Assembly (NCBI RefSeq): GCF_900114585.1
Contig: NZ_FOTL01000004.1
Coordinates: 1-64,000 of the forward strand
Origin: Methanobrevibacter olleyae
GTDB lineage: Archaea; Methanobacteriota; Methanobacteria; Methanobacteriales; Methanobacteriaceae
DNA length: 64,000 nt
Direction: 5' to 3'
The position numbers and the translations under genes were made by a program. The first letter of the stretch is position 1, and every line of letters starts with the position of its first letter. Under the pieces are notes generated by a model. That model saw only the letters and a list, made by a program, of their open reading frames with translations. It did not search any database and was not told the DNA's origin. Shown here piece by piece: positions 7,780-15,199 of the stretch.

Positions 7780-8850
7780 CCTTAGCTTTAAAATAACAAG
7801 TTCAGAATCTGTACCCCATCTAAAAGGATAATCCATTGAACCAACACCTGTTGTAACATGCAAATACTTATCTTTTGTTGCAAATTTACCCTTAAAAAGG
7901 CCTCTATTATACCATATCCTATCTCCTATCCAAACAATGGGATAAAATTGGCCTCCATGAGTATGACCAGATAATTGAATATCAAAGCCCAATTTTGAAA
8001 AATCCTCCCAGTTTTGTGGGGCATGAAAATTAATAATATTAATCTTGTCCTCCCTAATAAATTCAAGTAGTTCATTAGCACCTACAGTTTCAATTTCTCC
8101 AAAGCTAAATGTTAATCCAAAGATATTTAAATCTTTAAATTCCATTCCCTCATTATCCAAAATAATAATTCCTGCCTTTTTGCAAGCTTTATAAACATTT
8201 TCAATTCCCGGATAAAAGTCATGATTACCTGCAGTAAAGATTATGGGAATGCCTATATCTTTAAAAGCTAGAAAATCATCCTCTTCAACTGTAGAAGATC
8301 CATCAGCTAAATCTCCAGATATGATAACCAAGTCACAAATATCTGAAAGCTCATTTAATTTATCTCTAATGTCTTTAATAATTTTCTTATGTCTGATAGC
8401 TCCAAAGTGAACATCAGACAAGTGAAGGATATTTATATCTTCATTTAAATTGTCCAAATAAATAGTTTTCTCATTGACAACTAATTTATGAGCCTTATAA
8501 TAGCTATAAATGGCGATTAAAGGAACAAGAGCCACCAATAAAACAATGGCTAAAAATGGAATTTTCAAAAAACTACCTGCTAAATAAATGATTATTAAAT
8601 CCATTGCAAAAAATAAAGACATCCAGAGCCAAATCCCAGATATCTCATCTAGCATTCTAGTTATAAATCTTGATTTTTTCTCTTCAAAAAGCATAGGACA
8701 AATATGCAATACAGCAAATAAAAGAGTTAATAAAATCAAATATGAATCATCCATCCCTCCGAATAATAAAAATAAATATTTCATTAAAAAAAATTCAAAA
8801 ATTATAATTAAAGGAGATGAAAGAATAATCCTTCTTGTTCTAAAGCTCAT
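7771..8850 (-). CDS. Membrane-anchored metallophosphoesterase (YaeI/YkuE-like)
   Basis: The first 120 residues hold about four hydrophobic segments. The rest is a calcineurin-like phosphoesterase with all dinuclear metal-site motifs: LSDVHFG, ISGDLAD, TAGNHDF, NFHAPQ and SGHTHGGQFYP. Related YaeI/YkuE proteins act on phospholipid head groups or UDP-diacylglucosamine-like substrates; the archaeal substrate is unknown and a role in lipid or cell-wall intermediates is only inference. 359 residues. GAGGT precedes the ATG. It is transcribed away from the aminotransferase gene at 9218. Confidence 0.85.
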   Translation of the reverse strand: MSFRTRRIILSSPLIIIFEFFLMKYLFLLFGGMDDSYLILLTLLFAVLHICPMLFEEKKSRFITRMLDEISGIWLWMSLFFAMDLIIIYLAGSFLKIPFLAIVLLVALVPLIAIYSYYKAHKLVVNEKTIYLDNLNEDINILHLSDVHFGAIRHKKIIKDIRDKLNELSDICDLVIISGDLADGSSTVEEDDFLAFKDIGIPIIFTAGNHDFYPGIENVYKACKKAGIIILDNEGMEFKDLNIFGLTFSFGEIETVGANELLEFIREDKINIINFHAPQNWEDFSKLGFDIQLSGHTHGGQFYPIVWIGDRIWYNRGLFKGKFATKDKYLHVTTGVGSMDYPFRWGTDSELVILKLRKK

Positions 8851-9217
8851 AAGAAAAACCTCTATTATTATTTTTTATAAAGTTATTTATAAAAATTACT
8901 CTAAATGAGAAAAAAGAAGAAAATAAAACTTAACTAAAGATAGGTAAAATAATAAACAGCAAAATAAAATTAAAAAACTTAAAATGAAAAATAATAAAAT
9001 CCCTAAAGAAAATAAGCTGCTGAGAAAATATTTAAAAACCATTAAGAAAACAAAGTGCTGACAAAATATTTAAAAACTATTAAGAAAATAAACTATATAT
9101 AGCTTGACATATTAATCTAAATTTTATAAAAACTAAATGATAATCAATTTGAAATCTAATATAAAAATTAAATTTAACTCAAGCTCATAATTCTTATTAT
9201 ATATTGGAGGATAATAA
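8851..9217. promoter_or_regulatory. Divergent intergenic region: 38-bp direct repeat and aminotransferase promoter
   Basis: A unit starting GCTGAGAAAATATTT at 9019 is repeated at 9057 with a few changes. A TATA element, ACTATATATAG at about 9092-9102, follows and would start transcription near 9125, a leader of about 90 nt. GGAGGAT precedes the ATG. This is the only tandem duplication in the window that sits between divergent genes. Confidence 0.55.
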
Positions 9218-10360
9218 ATGAACGAAATATTATTAATGCTCCCAGGTCCAACAACTGCTGACCCAAGAGTATTACAAGCCATGTCTAAAAATGTTGTAAA
9301 CCACAGAGGAGATGAATTTGGAAAAATTTATACTGAAACTACCGAATTAATGTCTAAAACTTTCCAAACTCAAAATGATTCCTATATCCTTACTGGTTCA
9401 GGAACTTCCGCAATGGAAGCAGCTCTTGCTAATCTTGTTAACAGAGGAGACAAAGTATTGAATATCGTTGGAGGAAAATTCGGAGGAAGATTTGTAGAAA
9501 TTGCAAATGTTCATGGAATTGAATCCAAAACTTTAGATCTTGAATGGGGAACTGCTGTAAGTCCTGATCAAGTGCAAGAAGCTTTAGATGCTGATGAAGA
9601 TATTAAAGCTGTAACCGCTGTACACAACGAAACTTCTACTGGAGTAGCTGCACCTATTGATGAAATTGGTGAAGTTATGAAAAACTACGATGCATTATAC
9701 ATTGTAGATACTGTATCATCTTTAGGTGGAGACTATGTAGATGTAGATAAATTCCACATCGATGCATGTGTAACTGGATCTCAAAAATGTCTCGCTGCAC
9801 CACCTGGACTTGCAGCTATCACTTTCAATGATGATGCATGGGCAGCATGTGAAAAGGTCGAAGCGAATAATTACTACCTAAACATGCTAAAATACAGAGC
9901 AAGCGGTAATAAAGACCCTGCCCAAACTCCCTACACCCCATCTGTTTCATTAATTTATGCTTTAAAGGCAGCACTTGAAGTTAGCCATGAGGAAGGGCTT
10001 GAAAACAGTGTAGCAAGACACCACCAAGCAGCAGCTGCATCAAGAGATGCTGTTAAAGCTTTAAATCTTGAATTATTCCCTGATGAAGCTGTATCCTCAG
10101 CTACTGTAACTGCAGTTAATATACCTGAAGGTGCAACTGATAACGACATCAGAGGAACTATGTTAAACAAATATAAAGTCCAGTTAGCCGGTGGACAAGA
10201 CCATCTTAAAGGAAATATTATTAGAATTGGACATATGGGTGTAATTAATTATCAGGAATTAGCTATTACATTTACTGCATTAGGATTGACCTTAAAGGGA
10301 TTAGGTTTAGTTGAGGATGCAGGTGCAGGTGTAGCAGCTCTTGCTGACCATTATATCTAA
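9218..10360 (+). CDS. Class V aminotransferase (aspartate/serine/alanine-glyoxylate type)
   Basis: This is a PLP enzyme of fold type I, class V, 380 residues. The opening LLMLPGPTTADPRVLQAM is the family N-terminus. GSGTSAMEAAL binds the phosphate of PLP, DTVSSLGGD holds the ring-pairing aspartate, and TGSQKCLAAPPG carries the PLP lysine at residue 190. Methanogen homologues have been described as aspartate aminotransferase or serine/alanine:glyoxylate aminotransferase; sequence alone does not fix the substrate. Strong Shine-Dalgarno GGAGGAT. Codon use is cleaner and less AT-biased than in its neighbours, as expected for high expression. It probably ends its own transcript, as the next gene is 327 bp away with repeats between. 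Confidence 0.85.
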   Translation: MNEILLMLPGPTTADPRVLQAMSKNVVNHRGDEFGKIYTETTELMSKTFQTQNDSYILTGSGTSAMEAALANLVNRGDKVLNIVGGKFGGRFVEIANVHGIESKTLDLEWGTAVSPDQVQEALDADEDIKAVTAVHNETSTGVAAPIDEIGEVMKNYDALYIVDTVSSLGGDYVDVDKFHIDACVTGSQKCLAAPPGLAAITFNDDAWAACEKVEANNYYLNMLKYRASGNKDPAQTPYTPSVSLIYALKAALEVSHEEGLENSVARHHQAAAASRDAVKALNLELFPDEAVSSATVTAVNIPEGATDNDIRGTMLNKYKVQLAGGQDHLKGNIIRIGHMGVINYQELAITFTALGLTLKGLGLVEDAGAGVAALADHYI

Positions 10361-10532
10361 TTCTTTTTTTCTTTTTTCTTTTTATTTGAAATTCATGCTT
10401 TTTATCTATTTCTTTATTTTTATAAGCTGATTTAAAAACAATTATTATAAAACTATTTTTAAAAGATTCAAAAATAAAAGGCATCTTAAATAGCAAAATA
10501 ATAACAAAACTATTATAAAGAATTCATAAGAA

Positions 10533-10649
10533 AATATAATTATAATTCTAAGGTTAAAAAAAACAATACCTATAACAATATAATTATAATTCTAAGGTTA
10601 AAAAAAACAATACCTATAACAATATAATTATAATTCTAAGGTTAAAAAA
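10533..10649. repeat. 44-bp direct repeat between the aminotransferase and the GerW-like operon
   Basis: Two full identical copies start at 10533 and 10577, and a partial third at 10621. Each includes AATATAATTATAATTC and a run of A. The nearly perfect copies indicate a recent event. The TATA-like ATATAATTATAAT in each copy means the array could also multiply a promoter for the following operon. Apart from it, the 327-bp gap holds nothing recognisable. Confidence 0.85.
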
Positions 10650-10687
10650 ATATCTATATTAAAAAATTTTAAAAAAGGAGTTAAAAA

Positions 10688-11155
10688 ATGATTGATGAAA
10701 CACCGATTAAAACTACTGTTGAAGAGTTAAGAAAGCTTATCAATATTAACAATTACATTGGAGAAGCAATTGAAACTGAAGATAAAATCTTAATTCCAGT
10801 ATCTAAAGCAACAATGGGTTTTGGAATTGGAGAAAACAAAAATGAAAATGAATTAACTGGAACCGGTGCTGGAGTAAGCGTTGAACCAATTACCATGGTC
10901 GTTGTAACAAAAGGAAAGGAAGGAATCGATGGAATTAGAACTATCAATTTAGCAAAAGGAAATGAAACTAATAAAGCATTAAATGAATTAGGATTAATTA
11001 TAACCGACATATTGAAAGATATTATTCCTTCACAAGCTAATGGCGATGATTATATAAACATTGATGATGTTAGTGATGTTGAAATTAAAGATGAAGAAAT
11101 AAGAGAAAAAGCTAAAGAAAGCATAAATGATATTAAAGAAGATATAAGCGAATGA
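10688..11155 (+). CDS. GerW/YtfJ-family protein
   Basis: The 155-residue protein matches the GerW (YtfJ) family: an N-terminal helix, then IGEAIETEDKILIPVSKATMG-type strand, a flexible GIGENKNEN loop, GTGAGVSVEPITMVVV, and a C-terminal amphipathic region. In Bacillus, GerW/YtfJ is needed for efficient spore germination, but archaea make no spores, so the archaeal role must differ and is unknown. The tail after residue about 120 is acidic and lysine-rich. AAGGAG precedes the ATG. The next gene is a DUF2953 protein, matching the ytfJ-ytfI pair of Bacillus, which suggests the two work together at the membrane. Confidence 0.82.
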   Translation: MIDETPIKTTVEELRKLININNYIGEAIETEDKILIPVSKATMGFGIGENKNENELTGTGAGVSVEPITMVVVTKGKEGIDGIRTINLAKGNETNKALNELGLIITDILKDIIPSQANGDDYINIDDVSDVEIKDEEIREKAKESINDIKEDISE

Positions 11156-11264
11156 TTAGAAGATAAATTAGATATTGATATCTGTAAAAGTGAATAAATT
11201 TTAAATTGAATAATGATAATATTCAAATTAAGAAAATAAAAATAAATCATGAAAGGGCGATAAT

Positions 11265-11954
11265 ATGAACTTCAATCTTTTTTTAATTATATTAATCGTC
11301 TTAATAATCATCTTATGCATCACACTATACAACGGTTTAAAAATATTGTTAACCGTTAAAAAAGAGGAAAGTATAGTTAAATATGAATTAAAACTAACTA
11401 TGCTAAAAATATCTATTTTTAAAAGAACCGGTTTCAAAGGAAAGGATAATCTAGCAGATGATGAAAATAAAGATTTAGAAGAAAATCCTAAAGAAAAAAA
11501 TAAAGAAAAGGATAATAAAGAAGAAGATAAAGAAAAAGATACTGAAGAAGATGAAACCACAGAAGAAAAAGGTTTAAAAGAAAGATACGAAGAGTTTAAA
11601 CCTATTTTTAAAAAGCTAAAAAAATCTAAGAAAGAATTAAAAAAGTTCTTAAAAGACATTTTAAAAGCTATTGATTTGAAAAAGTTAGAAGGAAACTTAA
11701 TAATCGGTCTTAATAATCATACTAACACCATTAAAATAGCAAGCTGGATTTGGTCAATAGGTGCTATTGTAAATACTACATCAAGACCAACATTATTAAC
11801 TGTAGATCCTAAATTTAGAGAAGAAATAATTGATTTTGAAGGAAAAGTAGAATTGAAAATAAATTTATTAAAACTAATATATTATAGCTTAATTTTATTA
11901 ACTAAAAAGAACATTAGAGAATTAATTAAAGAACTAATAGATATAGGAAAATAG
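11265..11954 (+). CDS. DUF2953-like membrane-anchored protein (YtfI-like)
   Basis: The first 27 residues form one membrane helix (ILIVLIIILCITL). A basic stretch follows, then a lysine/glutamate-rich linker (about 70-115) that is low in complexity and probably coiled or disordered. The C-terminal 100 residues contain the DUF2953-like region: GLNNHTNTIKIASWIWSIG and the P-K-F-R-E-E-I-I-D-F-E-G-K-V block. Function is unknown in all organisms. It lies 109 bp after the GerW-like gene and 17 bp before the next, so the three form an operon. AAAGGGCGATAAT precedes the ATG. Confidence 0.72.
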   Translation: MNFNLFLIILIVLIIILCITLYNGLKILLTVKKEESIVKYELKLTMLKISIFKRTGFKGKDNLADDENKDLEENPKEKNKEKDNKEEDKEKDTEEDETTEEKGLKERYEEFKPIFKKLKKSKKELKKFLKDILKAIDLKKLEGNLIIGLNNHTNTIKIASWIWSIGAIVNTTSRPTLLTVDPKFREEIIDFEGKVELKINLLKLIYYSLILLTKKNIRELIKELIDIGK

Positions 11955-11971
11955 ATAATTAAAGGGATAAT

Positions 11972-12325
11972 ATGGATGGCATAGAAATAGTAAATAAGTT
12001 CAAGAGGGAAACACTTTATGAATTTAGTGAAGCTATTTCCATATTGAATGATGAAATTTATTTAATATTCAAAGCAGAAATCATTTCAGTTGATGCAAAT
12101 CCATCTAAAGCTAAAACATCCAAGCTAAAGAGGTTAATAAAAGATAATGAAAATAAATCAGAAACATTCATATCTTATCTAGAGATTGAGCCAATAGCTT
12201 ATTTATTAAAAACTAAAATAAAGGAAAATGAATATAAATATGATGTTGAGGCAATTGATAATAAATACATGAAATTTATTAAAAAAAATAAAGATAAGCT
12301 ATTAAAAAGTTTTTTAAATGAATAA
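11972..12325 (+). CDS. Hypothetical cytosolic protein, third gene of the GerW/DUF2953 operon
   Basis: I do not recognise this 117-residue protein. It is charged, lysine-rich, has no cysteine, no membrane helix and no signal peptide. The centre has alternating hydrophobic residues (EIYLIFKAEIISV, then ISYLEIEPIAYLL) that suggest a small alpha/beta fold. It begins 17 bp after the DUF2953 stop with AAAGGGATAAT as ribosome site, so co-translation with its neighbours is likely and a shared function is a fair inference. Confidence 0.65.
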   Translation: MDGIEIVNKFKRETLYEFSEAISILNDEIYLIFKAEIISVDANPSKAKTSKLKRLIKDNENKSETFISYLEIEPIAYLLKTKIKENEYKYDVEAIDNKYMKFIKKNKDKLLKSFLNE

Positions 12326-12407
12326 AATAATTAAAAAAACTAGCTAAAAAGCTAACTAAAAAAACTATAAGCAAAAATATTAATAAAAACTATTAAAAAA
12401 TAAGCTC

Positions 12408-12483
12408 TTTCTATTTAGGTAGCCGAATATTCTCTTCACAAAGTATTTCTATTTAGGCAGAGGAATATTCTCTTCACAAACAA
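12408..12483. repeat. 38-bp duplication of the 3' end of the acetolactate-synthase-like gene
   Basis: The segment 12446-12483 covers the last codons and stop (residues CEENIPLPK). A diverged copy at 12408-12445, just downstream of the stop on the minus strand, would read CEENIRLPK-stop in its own frame. The copies differ at several bases, so the duplication is older than the one at ftsY. Confidence 0.85.
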
Positions 12484-14248
12484 AAACATCAACTAAAAAT
12501 GCTTTATTTGAATTTAAGGATTTATCAATAGCTGATTCAAGATCTTCCTTAGATTCCACTTTCATAGAATCAATGCCATAAGCATTAGCTAATTTTACAA
12601 AATCAGGATTTATTAAATCTACCTGATACTTTTCAATATTATAAATAGTTTCTTCCCATTGGCGAATAATGCCTAATTGAGAATTATTTATAATAAAAAT
12701 AGATATATTTAAATCATATTCTTTAACAGTAGCCAATTCTTGAATAAGCATCTGAATATCCCCATCTCCACAAATAACAACAACTTGATTATCTGGATGG
12801 GCAATAGCTACGCCAATAGATCCCCCTAAACCATAACCCATTGGCCCAAATCCTCCTGAAAATAAAAGCTTTCCAAATTTATCATTTTTTGAAAGTAATG
12901 TTGTCCAAGTAGTGTGAGTTCCGGCATCTGATAAAAAATAACTGCCTTCAAATGCATCAATAATTTTATTAATTACATAAGGGGGCCTTAATGGATTAAA
13001 GTTTTCCTCCACATCTTCAATTCCATCAATAACCAATTCCTCATAATTAAAATAGATTTCATCAATCCACTCAGAATCAACTTTATAATCTTCAAGTTCA
13101 GATGATAAGAAATTTAAAAACTCTGAAACATCCATAGAAAGATTGATATTACCTTTAAGGCAATCACCATCAATATTTACATGAATGATTTTATCTTTAA
13201 CAGTTTCTAAATCACAAGCTGCAATTGTTCTTTCAGATAATTTTGCACCTAAAACTAAAATACAATCCGAGCTTTTATAAGCATAATTTGCTAGTGAAGT
13301 TCCTCTAAGACCTACAATACCAAGGTTCAATTTATCGTATTCACTAATGATTCCTTTAGAGTGAAAAGTTGTGGCAATAGGAAACTGTGTTTTAGTTAGA
13401 AAAGCGCTTAATTTTTCAATAGCTTTACCCCAAACTATGCCATTTCCTGCAATGACTAATGGTTTTTCTGAAAGCTTAACTTTTTCAATAGCTAAGTTAA
13501 TATTGTTACCTACATCTTTTAGTGCATTTTTTGAAAAATCATTAGAATTTCCATAAGCACCACCATTATAGATCAATTCACCATCATGATAAATGAAATA
13601 CTTATCAAAGATAGCTAGTAAATCATAAAAATCACCAATACCAGAAACTCCTTCATCAAAACAATCAAGATTTAAATCTATATTACTAAAGATATTATAA
13701 TCAAAAGAATCAACTATATCCTTTAATTTAATATTCTCTAAACTTAAATCGATATCTTCAAGAAGAATATCTTTAGAAAGATTAATATGAACCGGCCCTT
13801 TAGGCTTTTTGTGAAGTATAATCAAAGACTCGATTAAATTGAAAATAGCTAATTTAGCTGAAGACGGATGAAAGCTCTTGATAGTGATATTTTCATAAAC
13901 ATCATTAATTGGGGAATTTTGAAAAATGTCCTCATCCTTTTTAGAATAATCGTTATCTCCAGTAATTACAAGAAGAGGTACTGAATCTTTAAAAGCAGTG
14001 GCAACTCCCATAACTAAATTCATAGCACCTGGACCTGCAGTAGAAATACATAAACCATAATTAGCGGATGAACGAGCATAGGCATCTGCTGAATGCACTG
14101 CCCCTTGTTCATGCCTTGTAAGAATATGTTCAATTGAAGAGCCTTTTAAAGCATTGTAAAAAGGAAGTATCTGTTCTCCAGGGTGCCCGAATATATGTTT
14201 AACACCATCTTCTTCAAGTAATTTGATTAATACCTCTGCAGTATTCAT
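12449..14248 (-). CDS. Thiamine-diphosphate enzyme, acetolactate-synthase-like large subunit
   Basis: This 599-residue protein has the three-domain pyruvate-oxidase build. The Pyr domain has FGHPGEQILPFYNAL and the catalytic glutamate E47 in RHEQGA. The middle domain carries PLVIAGNGIVWGKA. The PP domain has the Mg/ThDP motif GDGDIQMLIQE with NN at its end (residues about 497-525). It resembles IlvB, but the region at about 175-260 is unlike typical acetolactate synthases and no small regulatory subunit gene is adjacent. It may therefore be a paralogue acting on another 2-oxo acid. The start follows GTGATAAT. Its 3' end is duplicated just downstream. Confidence 0.75.
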   Translation of the reverse strand: MNTAEVLIKLLEEDGVKHIFGHPGEQILPFYNALKGSSIEHILTRHEQGAVHSADAYARSSANYGLCISTAGPGAMNLVMGVATAFKDSVPLLVITGDNDYSKKDEDIFQNSPINDVYENITIKSFHPSSAKLAIFNLIESLIILHKKPKGPVHINLSKDILLEDIDLSLENIKLKDIVDSFDYNIFSNIDLNLDCFDEGVSGIGDFYDLLAIFDKYFIYHDGELIYNGGAYGNSNDFSKNALKDVGNNINLAIEKVKLSEKPLVIAGNGIVWGKAIEKLSAFLTKTQFPIATTFHSKGIISEYDKLNLGIVGLRGTSLANYAYKSSDCILVLGAKLSERTIAACDLETVKDKIIHVNIDGDCLKGNINLSMDVSEFLNFLSSELEDYKVDSEWIDEIYFNYEELVIDGIEDVEENFNPLRPPYVINKIIDAFEGSYFLSDAGTHTTWTTLLSKNDKFGKLLFSGGFGPMGYGLGGSIGVAIAHPDNQVVVICGDGDIQMLIQELATVKEYDLNISIFIINNSQLGIIRQWEETIYNIEKYQVDLINPDFVKLANAYGIDSMKVESKEDLESAIDKSLNSNKAFLVDVFVCEENIPLPK

Positions 14249-14447
14249 ATTATCACATATTAGATAAGATAAAATAAAATTAAATAAAACTAATTAAATT
14301 AAATAGATAAATTAAATTAGATTAATAGATTAAATTAGATTAAATTAAATTAGATTATATTAAATTAAATATATTTAATTAGATTAAATTAAATTAGATT
14401 AATAGATTAAATTAGATTAAATTAAAAATTAAATAAATTAAAGAGTT
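14249..14447. repeat. Low-complexity TAAATTAGAT repeats
   Basis: Between two minus-strand genes the DNA is built almost only of TTAAATTAGATTAAAT-type units with irregular 10-20 bp spacing. This is 3' of the membrane-anchored protein gene. Confidence 0.6.
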
Positions 14448-14978
14448 TTAATAATAGCTAGATGAATTATTAGAAGAATTTCCAGAATGCATATCTTCTA
14501 ATTCATCATCAGTTACAATTATTCTAGCTTCTAGACTGTTATAAACCTTAGTTAGAATTGTTAAATCTTTTGAAGAGATTAGAATAAAGTTATTAGACTT
14601 TTTATCCTCAACAAAAACTGTATACGTTCCAAGATTATTATTTTTATAATAAGTAAAACCAGCATCAGACTTTTTTTCACTACCTAAAGTCTCTTGCTTA
14701 ATATTTTCAAACCGAAGAAGTCCTTGTGATGCTGTAACTGGGGATCCATTATTGAAACTTGTAATATTGAGACCATAATCATAATCACAGTAATAAATAA
14801 TATCTAGATTGTCCGTATAAGTAGAACTTTTATCAGTTAGTGGAACTTGAGCAGAACAAGAATTAGTTAAGTTAATTTGATGATAAGTGATATTTCTACC
14901 AGGTTCAAATATTAAATATGAACATACACAAAGTAAACAAAATACCACAATTATTATGATAGCTATTTTTTTATCCAT
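14448..14978 (-). CDS. Membrane-anchored extracytoplasmic protein, unrecognised
   Basis: Of about 176 residues, 5-27 form one hydrophobic helix after MDKK, with no clear cleavage site, so the protein is probably N-terminally anchored with the rest outside. The outer part has several asparagines in N-x-S/T context (NLTNS, NITS, and NNSS near the C-terminus), possible AglB targets. A serine/asparagine-rich tail NSSNNSSS ends the protein. It resembles small anchored proteins of unknown function in Methanobrevibacter. The frame reaches a GTG at 14987, but AAGGTG at 14985-14990 is placed for the ATG at 14978. It lies beside the symporter gene. Confidence 0.65.
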   Translation of the reverse strand: MDKKIAIIIIVVFCLLCVCSYLIFEPGRNITYHQINLTNSCSAQVPLTDKSSTYTDNLDIIYYCDYDYGLNITSFNNGSPVTASQGLLRFENIKQETLGSEKKSDAGFTYYKNNNLGTYTVFVEDKKSNNFILISSKDLTILTKVYNSLEARIIVTDDELEDMHSGNSSNNSSSYY

Positions 14979-15073
14979 AAAATACACCTTTTTTAAGATA
15001 AATAATAATTATGTTTTTAATCTTTTATATATTATTATAAAAAAATTTTTATAAAATTAAGAAAATCTATTAT

Positions 15074-15157
15074 AAAAAATAGAAAAAATAATAAAGAAAA
15101 TAAAGAAGATAAATTAAAAAATAGAAAAAATAATAAAGAAAATAAATCAAAAAATCA
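15074..15157. repeat. 42-bp A-rich direct repeat 3' of the long-tailed symporter
   Basis: A unit of the form AAAAAATAGAAAAAATAATA plus AAGAAAATAAA occurs at 15074 and 15116. On the minus strand it presents T-tracts to the transcript of the gene ending at 15200. Confidence 0.6.
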
Positions 15158-15199
15158 ATGCAAAAAATAAAAATAGGTAAAAAATGAAAATTAGAAATA

